This document shows, piece after piece, positions 17,388 through 24,240 of a stretch of DNA of 36,427 nt. The DNA comes from Glaciecola sp. UBA2563 (lineage in GTDB: Bacteria > Pseudomonadota > Gammaproteobacteria > Enterobacterales > Alteromonadaceae), in NCBI GenBank assembly GCA_002340325.1, contig DDLV01000157.1:1-36427 (forward strand), written 5' to 3'. A model generated the notes under the pieces. The model did no database searches and had not been told where the DNA came from. It saw only the letters and a program-made list of their open reading frames with translations. The position numbers and the translations under genes are program-made. The stretch's first letter is position 1. The number at the start of each line of letters is the position of its first letter.

Positions 17388-17582
17388 TCAAGTAGTCTCA
17401 GCTTCAATTCTAACGATATATCCACTTTGGATGTTTCGATGAATAGCTTGCTGAATGGCAGTTACTCGAAAGATGGATGCATTATTATTATCACCTTTGC
17501 TTAACTGATAAATAATATCATAAAAATCTGAGAAGGTACGGCAGAAGTCGATGCTAATTGCAAAATCCGTTAAATGCTTACT
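17388..17582 (-). other. 64-codon open extension after the PLP gene, no start codon
   Basis: The reading frame of the upstream PLP enzyme remains open for 64 codons after its TAA stop. It ends in TGA at 17390-17388. The hypothetical peptide looks protein-like (for example DFYDIIYQLSKGDNN and IQSGYIVRIEAETT) but contains no ATG, GTG or TTG codon. It could be a decayed domain, a read-through extension, or chance. The rest of this 228-bp gap must carry the gyrA promoter, which I could not place with confidence. Confidence 0.25.
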
Positions 17583-18692
17583 TTATAGCCTGTCTAACGC
17601 CTGATTTATGTCTTTTAAAAGGTCATCAATTGCCTCACAACCAACGCTCAAGCGAACAAGGCCTTCAGACACATCATCTGTCCCCCACCTAGCTCTGCGT
17701 TCAGCCATCGTGTGCACTCCACCAAAACTTGTCGCTTCAGCAATTAAACTCGTTGCCTGTAAAAAATTACATGCAGATTGCATACAACCCAAGTCAAAAG
17801 ATACCAAGAAACCGAAATGACGCATTTGCTCTGTTGAAACATGGTACGACGGATCGGTAACCAACCCTGGGTAGCGCACTTTTTGTACTCGCTCATGTTC
17901 ATTCAACATCTTTGCAATCGACAGTGCGTTTGAACTCATGCGTTGTAATCTCATATCAAGCGTTGTAAGCCCCCGTTGAACCAGCCATGCTTCCATCGGT
18001 CCTGGGATGCTCCCTGAAAGTGTTCGCCATAATTTGACGCGAGCAAAAATCTCGTGATGATGAGTAGATACATGGCCCAAAAGCACGTCGCTGTGTCCGT
18101 TTAGCGCTTTTGTGTCAGCGCATATTGAGATGTCAGCTCCTAAAGCGAGCGGGTTTTGGCCATGAAATGTCATCGCTGTATTGTCAATTGCGAGAATGCC
18201 ATTAGCTGAGTGAACCTTATTCGCCAACATTGAAATATCAACAACATCCAGTAGCGGGTTACTCGGTGTTTCAATCATCACAAAATCAACAGAACTAAAA
18301 TCAAACGCAAGTAACTCAGTTGTTTTTACAAAGTGTGTCTTAATACCATTCGGAATCAGAAACTCAGTCGCGAATGCGCGTGTGGCATAATAACCATCTG
18401 CAGGTAATAACAAGGTATCACCGCTTTTCAATAACGCGCTCAAAACCGCTGAGATCGCCCCCATTCCGGACGGAAACAAAACAGTTTCACCCCCTTCTAA
18501 TTCTGAAAGGTATGATTCAAGCGAAGTCCAAGTAGGATTGCCAAATCGTCCGTACTGATAATCGGCATTATCGGTGCTTCCCTGCAGATGAAAAGTGCTC
18601 GCAAAAACAGGACTGTCAGAAAATGGCTGCCCTTGTAAAGATTGACTAGCACCAGCGTGAATTACTTTGGACCCAATATTAAGTTTTTTCAT
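17583..18692 (-). CDS. cystathionine gamma-synthase/lyase family PLP enzyme
   Basis: A 369-residue transsulfuration-type (Cys/Met metabolism) enzyme from the ATG at 18692. An in-frame GTG at 18743 would add 17 residues that do not fit the family start. Cofactor-binding features include YQYGRFGNPTWTSLE, LFPSGMGAISAVLSALLKSG, and IETPSNPLLDVVDI before AIDNTAMTF. The PLP lysine is K195 in ADTKALNGHSDVLLG, and GGVHTMAERRARWG is the substrate-binding loop. The family includes MetB, MetC, MetY and MegL-type enzymes, and the motifs seen do not fix the substrate, so no symbol is given. It is divergent from ubiG. Confidence 0.85.
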   Translation of the reverse strand: MKKLNIGSKVIHAGASQSLQGQPFSDSPVFASTFHLQGSTDNADYQYGRFGNPTWTSLESYLSELEGGETVLFPSGMGAISAVLSALLKSGDTLLLPADGYYATRAFATEFLIPNGIKTHFVKTTELLAFDFSSVDFVMIETPSNPLLDVVDISMLANKVHSANGILAIDNTAMTFHGQNPLALGADISICADTKALNGHSDVLLGHVSTHHHEIFARVKLWRTLSGSIPGPMEAWLVQRGLTTLDMRLQRMSSNALSIAKMLNEHERVQKVRYPGLVTDPSYHVSTEQMRHFGFLVSFDLGCMQSACNFLQATSLIAEATSFGGVHTMAERRARWGTDDVSEGLVRLSVGCEAIDDLLKDINQALDRL

Positions 18693-18840
18693 ATACAGTG
18701 TAGTAACTAGCTTTTTATAATTTATTTTACAGTATAATTGCACGTGAACATCGCACCATATTAGTTTTAGTTATAGCAGGGCATTGGCGCACTTTGCTGT
18801 AGTCGAAACCTTCAAAATCTTATTCAAATGAGACATTATT

Positions 18841-19557
18841 TTGCACAACCAAGATAACAATATCGACATCGACGAACTTAATAAATTTTCTACATTATCA
18901 TCCCACTGGTGGGACGATAAAGGCGCTTTTAAAAGCCTACATGATATTAACCCATTAAGAGTCGAATATATTACTGATAAGGCTGATGGGTTATTTGATA
19001 AAACAGTATTAGACATCGGATGTGGTGGGGGTATTCTGTCTGAGGCACTTGCTGCTCAAGGAGCAAACGTTACCGGTATTGACATGGTAGATGCGTCTTT
19101 AGAGATTGCCAAAATGCATTTACTGGAATCTGGACAACATGTTAATTATCAGTTGGCGACGGCTGAGTCTTGGGCTTTGAGTAATAGAAACCATTATGAT
19201 GTAGTCTGTTGCCTTGAAATGCTAGAGCACGTGCCAGATCCTGCATCTATTATCAAAGCTGCTGCAGATTTGGTTAAGCCTGGCGGCGTCGTCATATTTT
19301 CAACTATCAATAGAAATATTAAAGCATATCTTATGGCGATAGTAGCAGCGGAGTATGTGTTAAATTGGGTGCCAAAAGGCACGCACGATTACAAAAAGTT
19401 GATAACGCCATTTGAATTAGCATCGATGCTCGAAGATACACAACTTGAAGCAAACGAGCTAATGGGACTTCATTATAACCCTTTACTTGGCAAATATTTT
19501 ATGAGTGACAAAAACGTCGATGTTAACTATTTTTTAGCGTGCACCGCAAAAACATAG
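18841..19557 (+). CDS. ubiG: ubiquinone biosynthesis O-methyltransferase UbiG
   Basis: A 238-residue SAM-dependent methyltransferase that performs both O-methylations in ubiquinone synthesis. SAM motif I is VLDIGCGGGILSEALAAQG near residues 58-76, preceded by the family stretch SSHWWDDKGAFKSLHDINPLR. CLEMLEHVPDP and LVKPGGVVIFSTINRN are further UbiG signatures, and GLHYNPLLGKYFM and VDVNYFLA close the protein. The only usable start is TTG at 18841, because an in-frame stop lies at 18829-18831 and no ATG precedes the catalytic domain. A perfect TATAAT lies at 18733-18738 upstream, without a convincing -35. Order gyrA / ubiG / nrdA is as in E. coli. Confidence 0.95.
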   Translation: MHNQDNNIDIDELNKFSTLSSHWWDDKGAFKSLHDINPLRVEYITDKADGLFDKTVLDIGCGGGILSEALAAQGANVTGIDMVDASLEIAKMHLLESGQHVNYQLATAESWALSNRNHYDVVCCLEMLEHVPDPASIIKAAADLVKPGGVVIFSTINRNIKAYLMAIVAAEYVLNWVPKGTHDYKKLITPFELASMLEDTQLEANELMGLHYNPLLGKYFMSDKNVDVNYFLACTAKT

Positions 19558-19618
19558 TGCGCCAAAAATATCAGTCAACGTATCACCTATTGTCTTGTTT
19601 AATTTTCATTCAAAGACG

Positions 19619-19650
19619 AGAGCGTGTTGACCTTTGTTTATTTTTTGAGC
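19619..19650 (+). repeat. left terminal inverted repeat of the MITE-like element
   Basis: This 32-base arm begins AGAGCGTGTTGACCTTTG. It pairs with 19854-19885 read on the opposite strand with two mismatches, both in the inner part. The length and purity of the arms suggest recent mobility or selection on the ends. Confidence 0.85.
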
Positions 19651-19666
19651 TGCCTCCTATAATGGG

Positions 19667-19822
19667 CTAGTTCAAGGCGTCGATGGTGCAGTTTGGCAAT
19701 CCAAATAAGCCAGCGAGAACACAGAAATAGGTCATTATAGGTGACAGCCCTACGGGCAGCGGCCATTTAGCCGGCATACTGCCCAAAAATTCGCTCATTT
19801 GGCACCACCAAACCACACTCAT
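19667..19822 (-). CDS. hypothetical 51-residue ORF inside the MITE-like element
   Basis: An ATG-to-TAG frame on the minus strand fills most of the element. It begins MSVVWWCQMSEFLGSM and ends GLPNCTIDALN, with a hydrophobic stretch MTYFCVLAGLFGL near residues 30-42 that could be a membrane segment. The frame stays open about 14 codons further upstream. No Shine-Dalgarno sequence was seen. It may be a real small protein carried by the element, or an accident of a structured repeat. I do not recognise a function. Confidence 0.25.
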   Translation of the reverse strand: MSVVWWCQMSEFLGSMPAKWPLPVGLSPIMTYFCVLAGLFGLPNCTIDALN

Positions 19823-19853
19823 TTGTGGTTGTCTGACGGCTAAATGACCTGCT

Positions 19854-19885
19854 GCTCAAATAATGAACAAAGGTCAACACGCTCT
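19854..19885 (-). repeat. right terminal inverted repeat of the MITE-like element
   Basis: Read on the minus strand this arm begins AGAGCGTGTTGACCTTTG, identical to the left arm over its outer 20 bases. It lies 17 bp before a very A+T-rich tract that leads into the nrd control region. Confidence 0.85.
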
Positions 19886-20050
19886 AATTAATGGTTATAT
19901 TATTTTGATGTTTTTTAATGAAATAATCGTCTAAAAAAAAGTATTTTATAATACATAAATTGTTTACTTTTTCTTAACTAATTGAAAATCATTGTGTTAG
20001 TGAAATAAAAAAAATAAGTGTTTATTTTTGTTTGCAGTGATACAGCAAAA

Positions 20051-20066
20051 ACACAATATATTGTGG
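20051..20066 (+). promoter_or_regulatory. NrdR box 1
   Basis: ACACAATATATTGTGG matches the published NrdR palindrome ACACWATATATWGTGT at 15 of 16 positions. NrdR is the ATP/dATP-sensing repressor of ribonucleotide reductase operons. The box overlaps a -10-like element, as expected for a repressor site. nrdA starts about 145 bases downstream. Confidence 0.8.
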
Positions 20067-20083
20067 TTGCAAAGACACAAAAG

Positions 20084-20099
20084 ACTCATTATCTTGTGT
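20084..20099 (+). promoter_or_regulatory. NrdR box 2 (degenerate)
   Basis: ACTCATTATCTTGTGT agrees with the NrdR consensus at 13 of 16 positions. Its start is 33 bp from that of box 1, close to the three helical turns usual between paired NrdR boxes. The right half is perfect and the left half degenerate. Confidence 0.6.
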
Positions 20100-20210
20100 T
20101 GTGTGGATGCAAAGTTCACTTACAAAAAGTTCCTTTGCGCAGCACCACTTCCTTCCATGTGGGCTGTTTCGACTCATTCGAAACGATAATAATAAATGAG
20201 CAAAACAATA

Positions 20211-22532
20211 ATGAATAATGACCTTCTAGTAACAAAACGCGATGGATCGCAGGAAGCAATTGATCTCGATAAAATTCATAAAGTCGTCACCTGGGCAGCG
20301 AACGGCCTAGAAAACGTTTCAGTTTCTCAAGTCGAAATTAAAGCGCAGATTCAATTTTACAACGGTATTAAGACATCAGAAATTCATGAAACGCTAATCA
20401 AGTCAGCTGCTGATCTTATTTCAACCGAATCTCCTGATTATCAATATATGGCTGCTAGACTTGCTATTTTTCATTTGCGTAAGAAAGCATTTGGTCAGTT
20501 TGAGCCTCCCACACTATACACTCATGTCAAATCGATGGTAGAAATGGGTAAGTATGATGAGCATCTTCTTGCCGATTACACGCAAGAAGAGTTCGATCAA
20601 ATGAACGGATTCATTGATCACAGTCGCGACATGAACTTTAGTTATGCCGCAGTCAAGCAACTAGAAGGTAAATATTTAGTACAAAACAGAGTTACTAATG
20701 AGATATATGAAAGTGCTCAATTCCTTTACATTCTGGTCGCAGCATGTCTTTTTGCGAATTATGAAAAACAGTCGCGGATAGATTATGTAAAAAGATTTTA
20801 CGATGCGGCGTCATTATTCAAGTTATCGTTACCCACACCTATCATGTCTGGTGTCAGAACGCCAACCCGGCAGTTTAGTTCTTGCGTACTGATTGAGACA
20901 GGCGATAGCCTAGATTCAATAAATGCCACTGCGAGTGCCATCGTCAAATATGTTAGCCAGCGAGCAGGTATCGGTATTAATGCCGGTCGCATTCGTGCGC
21001 TTGGCAGCCCAATTAGAGGCGGCGAAGCATTCCACACAGGTTGCATTCCCTTCTATAAGTATTTTCAAACAGCTGTTAAAAGTTGTTCGCAAGGTGGCGT
21101 AAGAGGTGGAGCAGCAACATTGTTCTATCCGCTTTGGCACTACGAAGTAGAAAACCTTGTCGTATTGAAAAACAACAGGGGCGTAGAAGAAAACAGGGTC
21201 AGGCATTTAGATTACGGCGTTCAGTGTAATAAGCTTATGTATACGCGCATGATTAAAGACGACTACATCACCCTATTCAGTCCGTCCGATGTGCCAGGTT
21301 TATACGATGCGTTTTTCCAAGACCAGGACGAATTTGAAAGACTTTATGTTCAGTATGAAAACGACACGTCGATTCGCAAAAAGAGAGTGAAGGCGATTGA
21401 ACTCTTCAGCCAGTTTATGCAAGAACGCGCGAGCACTGGACGTATTTATCTGCAAAACGTCGACCATTGTAACACGCATAGCCCGTTTAACCCAAGCGTA
21501 GCGCCCGTAAGACAAAGCAATTTATGCCTTGAAATTGCACTGCCTACGAAACCGCTACAAAATGTCGATGATGCAGAAGGCGAAATAGCGCTATGTACAC
21601 TCAGCGCATTTAATCTGGGGGCAATTGACAGTCTTGATGATTTTGAGGAATTAGCCGACTTGGCCGTGCGAGCGCTCGACAGCCTACTCGACTATCAAGA
21701 CTACCCTGTCCCTGCTGCTTTAACCGCTACAATGGGGCGGCGAACGCTTGGTATTGGTGTCATAAACTTCGCGTATTATCTCGCGAAGCATGGCGTCAAG
21801 TACTCTGATTACAGCGCAAACCCGCTGGTTCACCGGACGTTTGAAGCGATTCAATATTATTTACTCAAAGCATCAAATAATCTGGCTAGAGAAAAAGGTG
21901 CATGTCCTAAATTCAACGAAACAACTTATGCTGAGGGCATTTTACCAATAGACACCTACAAAAAGGACGTCGATAAAATTTGTAATGAAGCTCTGCAACA
22001 TGATTGGGAAACGCTCAGGGAAGATATTAAGGCGCATGGACTTAGGAATTCGACACTCTCAGCATTAATGCCGTCGGAGACTTCCTCTCAAATTTCTAAT
22101 GCAACAAACGGTATAGAACCACCAAGAGGGCATATAAGCGTTAAAACAAGTAAAGATGGTGTCTTAAAGCAAGTGGTTCCAGAGTATCAGAGATTAAAAG
22201 ATAACTACGAATTACTTTGGGACATTAAGTCCAATGACGGATATCTTCAACTTGTCGCTATTATGCAGAAATTTATTGATCAGACAATCTCTGCAAATAC
22301 CAGTTACGACCCATCCAAATTTGAAGGTAATAAAGTCCCGATGAAGCTGTTACTTAAAGACCTTTTAACAACTTACAAATTAGGGATAAAAACACTTTAC
22401 TACCACAATACAAGAGATGGCGCTGCTGAACAGACAGCATCAGAAACAACAAGTATCAAATCAGAACCATTGGCGCAGACCGAGATAGTACAAGACGACG
22501 ATGATTGTGCCGGTGGCGCATGCAAAATATAA
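20211..22532 (+). CDS. nrdA: class Ia ribonucleoside-diphosphate reductase, alpha subunit
   Basis: The large subunit reduces all four ribonucleoside diphosphates. From the ATG at 20211 it has 773 residues, and active-site numbering equals E. coli: C225 (FSSCVLIE), C439 (SNLCLEIAL) and C462 (EIALCTLSAF). This and the match of MNNDLLVTKRDG to the E. coli N-terminus favour 20211 over the ATG at 20196, which would add five residues. The N-terminal ATP cone (LDKIHKVVTWAANGLENVSV) allows dATP feedback control. The C-terminal CAGGACKI carries the shuttle cysteine pair. No intein is present. It is followed by nrdB and yfaE. Confidence 0.97.
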   Translation: MNNDLLVTKRDGSQEAIDLDKIHKVVTWAANGLENVSVSQVEIKAQIQFYNGIKTSEIHETLIKSAADLISTESPDYQYMAARLAIFHLRKKAFGQFEPPTLYTHVKSMVEMGKYDEHLLADYTQEEFDQMNGFIDHSRDMNFSYAAVKQLEGKYLVQNRVTNEIYESAQFLYILVAACLFANYEKQSRIDYVKRFYDAASLFKLSLPTPIMSGVRTPTRQFSSCVLIETGDSLDSINATASAIVKYVSQRAGIGINAGRIRALGSPIRGGEAFHTGCIPFYKYFQTAVKSCSQGGVRGGAATLFYPLWHYEVENLVVLKNNRGVEENRVRHLDYGVQCNKLMYTRMIKDDYITLFSPSDVPGLYDAFFQDQDEFERLYVQYENDTSIRKKRVKAIELFSQFMQERASTGRIYLQNVDHCNTHSPFNPSVAPVRQSNLCLEIALPTKPLQNVDDAEGEIALCTLSAFNLGAIDSLDDFEELADLAVRALDSLLDYQDYPVPAALTATMGRRTLGIGVINFAYYLAKHGVKYSDYSANPLVHRTFEAIQYYLLKASNNLAREKGACPKFNETTYAEGILPIDTYKKDVDKICNEALQHDWETLREDIKAHGLRNSTLSALMPSETSSQISNATNGIEPPRGHISVKTSKDGVLKQVVPEYQRLKDNYELLWDIKSNDGYLQLVAIMQKFIDQTISANTSYDPSKFEGNKVPMKLLLKDLLTTYKLGIKTLYYHNTRDGAAEQTASETTSIKSEPLAQTEIVQDDDDCAGGACKI

Positions 22533-22576
22533 TCACGACCATAACAAAAATCAAAAGGCGCTAAGGGTAATAATAG

Positions 22577-23707
22577 ATGAAATATACAACTTTCAATCAG
22601 CAACCTGTTGATACCATGAAAGAATCAATGTTCTTTGGAATGCCTGTCAATGTTGCTCGTTATGATCAACAAAGACATCCAATATTTGAAAAGCTTATCG
22701 AAAAGCAAATTTCATTTTTTTGGCGACCAGAGGAAGTCGACGTAAGTAAGGATCGTGTTGATTTCCTAAAACTAACGGAAGCTGAAAAACATATTTTCAC
22801 ATCAAATTTGAAATATCAAACGCTGCTTGACTCAATACAAGGCCGCAGTCCAAACATCGCCTTTTTGCCAATTATTTCGATTCCAGAGCTGGAAACGTGG
22901 GTTGAGACATGGTCATTTTTTGAAACGATACACTCTCGCTCCTACACGCATATCCTGAGAAATCTGTTCAGCGATCCGAGCGAAGTTTTTGATGACATCG
23001 TGTTAAATACAGAAATACAAAAACGCGCAACTGATATTTCAAAGTATTACGATGATTTGATTTTTCACACCCAGCTATATCAAACACATGGCATTGGCAC
23101 ACATCTGGTTGACGGAAAAACCTATAACGTCAATATTAGGCTGTTGAAAGAAAAATTGTTTTTGTGCATGAATTCGGTCAATGCCCTGGAAGCAGTGCGG
23201 TTTTATGTGTCTTTTGCATGCACATTTGCCTTTGCTGAAAGAGAGCTGATGGAAGGCAATTCAAAGATTATTAGACTTATCGCCAGAGATGAAAATATCC
23301 ACTTGTCGTCAACTCAGCACATCTTAAATCTGTGGGCAAAAGGCAAAGATGACCCAGAGATGGCAGAAATTGCAAAAGAAAAAGAAGGCGAAGCTAAAGA
23401 GATCTTTTTGCTTGCAGTGGAACAAGAAAAACAGTGGGCTAACTATTTATTCAGAGACGGGTCGATGCTTGGCCTAAATGAAGAAATCCTGTGCCAATAC
23501 GTTGAGTATATTGCGAATCAACGCATGTCCGCCATTGGTCTTGGAAAGCCATTTGAAGTGTCTAGCAACCCATTACCTTGGATGAATAACTATTTAGTCT
23601 CGGACAATGTTCAAGTTGCACCTCAAGAAACAGAAATTAGTAGTTATCTAGTAGGACAAATTGATAGTGAAGTTGACTCAGAAGATTTCCAAGAGTTTGA
23701 ATTATAA
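22577..23707 (+). CDS. nrdB: class Ia ribonucleoside-diphosphate reductase, beta subunit
   Basis: A 376-residue diiron protein, identical in length to E. coli NrdB. It generates the tyrosyl radical needed by NrdA. The radical tyrosine is Y123 counting the initiator Met (Y122 in E. coli numbering) in ETIHSRSYTHILRNLF. Iron ligands are visible in TEAEKHIF, WSFFETIHSRSY and ARDENIHLSSTQH. The C-terminal peptide DSEVDSEDFQEFEL binds NrdA. It begins 44 bases after nrdA and its stop codon abuts the yfaE GTG. Confidence 0.97.
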   Translation: MKYTTFNQQPVDTMKESMFFGMPVNVARYDQQRHPIFEKLIEKQISFFWRPEEVDVSKDRVDFLKLTEAEKHIFTSNLKYQTLLDSIQGRSPNIAFLPIISIPELETWVETWSFFETIHSRSYTHILRNLFSDPSEVFDDIVLNTEIQKRATDISKYYDDLIFHTQLYQTHGIGTHLVDGKTYNVNIRLLKEKLFLCMNSVNALEAVRFYVSFACTFAFAERELMEGNSKIIRLIARDENIHLSSTQHILNLWAKGKDDPEMAEIAKEKEGEAKEIFLLAVEQEKQWANYLFRDGSMLGLNEEILCQYVEYIANQRMSAIGLGKPFEVSSNPLPWMNNYLVSDNVQVAPQETEISSYLVGQIDSEVDSEDFQEFEL

Positions 23708-23977
23708 GTGATAATTGACGACAAGAAGCCCAAAATCTGCGTCAATGCAGACACTTGGTTTGCGTACAATGGAGAAGATAATCTTCTTATCGCGTTGGAA
23801 AAGCAGAATATAGACGTTCATTTTCACTGTCGAGAAGGATTTTGTGGCGCTTGTCGAACTAAACTCATTAAGGGCAATGTAAACTATGTAATTGACCCAC
23901 TTGCCTTCATCGATGACGATGAAGTGCTTGTCTGCTGCTGCGTACCCACAGGTGACATTGAGCTTAAAACTTATTAA
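23708..23977 (+). CDS. yfaE: class I RNR-maintenance 2Fe-2S ferredoxin YfaE
   Basis: An 89-residue plant-type ferredoxin. The cluster ligands are C41, C46 and C49 in HCREGFCGACRTKL, with a fourth from the CCC run at 76-78. In E. coli YfaE delivers electrons to re-form the NrdB diiron-tyrosyl cofactor. It starts with GTG directly after the nrdB stop with no intervening base, so it depends on coupled translation. The 23978-24240 gap that follows has no supportable gene. Confidence 0.92.
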   Translation: MIIDDKKPKICVNADTWFAYNGEDNLLIALEKQNIDVHFHCREGFCGACRTKLIKGNVNYVIDPLAFIDDDEVLVCCCVPTGDIELKTY

Positions 23978-24230
23978 ACAACTCTACTTTCAAACCACGG
24001 TAGATACGCTTAAACACCTTACCTCTTTGCCTAGCCCCATTTCCATCTAATCCTTTTAATGGAAAGTCAACGCCACTTTCTTCTCTCCCAATCAGTATTT
24101 ACTATACTTCACAGGGTTCACTCTTATTTGGGTTAACGCTATCGCGCAACCAATTGTTTTTCCTAAATTTGTTCAACAAGATTTATTTAAATAACATAGG
24201 CGACGATAATATATATGTTAAGGACTATAC

Positions 24231-24236
24231 GGAGAG
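24231..24236 (+). promoter_or_regulatory. ribosome site that decides the kinase start
   Basis: GGAGAG lies 4-9 bases before a GTG at 24241. The longer open frame begins at a TTG at 24154, which has no such site. The GTG start also puts the first membrane helix close to the N-terminus. Confidence 0.7.
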
Positions 24237-24240
24237 CCGC

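Larger units (their letters stand above)
19619..19885 (+). mobile_element. MITE-like element, 267 bp, with 32-bp terminal inverted repeats
   Basis: The left end AGAGCGTGTTGACCTTTGTT (19619 onward) is matched inverted at the right end (to 19885). About 30 of 32 positions agree, through the TTTGAGC-like inner edge. Inside are a perfect 7-bp hairpin AACCACA/TGTGGTT (19811-19830), a 13-base inverted pair GGCCATTTAGCCG / CGGCTAAATGACC with one mismatch (19761-19773 and 19837-19849), and GCCC-TAC-GGGC (19747-19757). The element is richer in G+C than its A+T-rich flanks and encodes no transposase. No convincing target-site duplication is visible (flanks GACG and AATT). It sits between ubiG and the nrd promoter. 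Other copies were not looked for outside the window. Confidence 0.8.
19886..20210 (+). promoter_or_regulatory. nrdAB upstream control region
   Basis: This stretch of about 325 bases is A+T rich (including 19932-20010) and contains no supportable gene. A small frame at 20018-20218 runs straight through the NrdR boxes and is discounted. It holds the two NrdR-like boxes listed separately, and a -10-like TATATT lies inside box 1. No Shine-Dalgarno motif precedes nrdA. Confidence 0.6.

Noticed and set aside
20101..20110. DnaA-box-like TGTGGATGC upstream of nrdA
   Set aside because: Only 7 of 9 bases match TGTGGATAA. E. coli nrdAB is DnaA-regulated, but one degenerate box is expected by chance.
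20018..20218. A 66-codon frame just upstream of nrdA
   Set aside because: It has a non-ATG start without a ribosome site, runs through both NrdR boxes and overlaps the nrdA start.
24058..24135. A 25-residue ATG frame in the yfaE-kinase gap
   Set aside because: Too short, with no ribosome site and no recognisable features. The gap otherwise holds nothing I can support beyond presumed promoter sequence.
24154..24240. Longer TTG start for the hybrid kinase
   Set aside because: No ribosome site precedes it, while the GTG at 24241 has GGAGAG at the correct distance and puts the membrane helix at the N-terminus.
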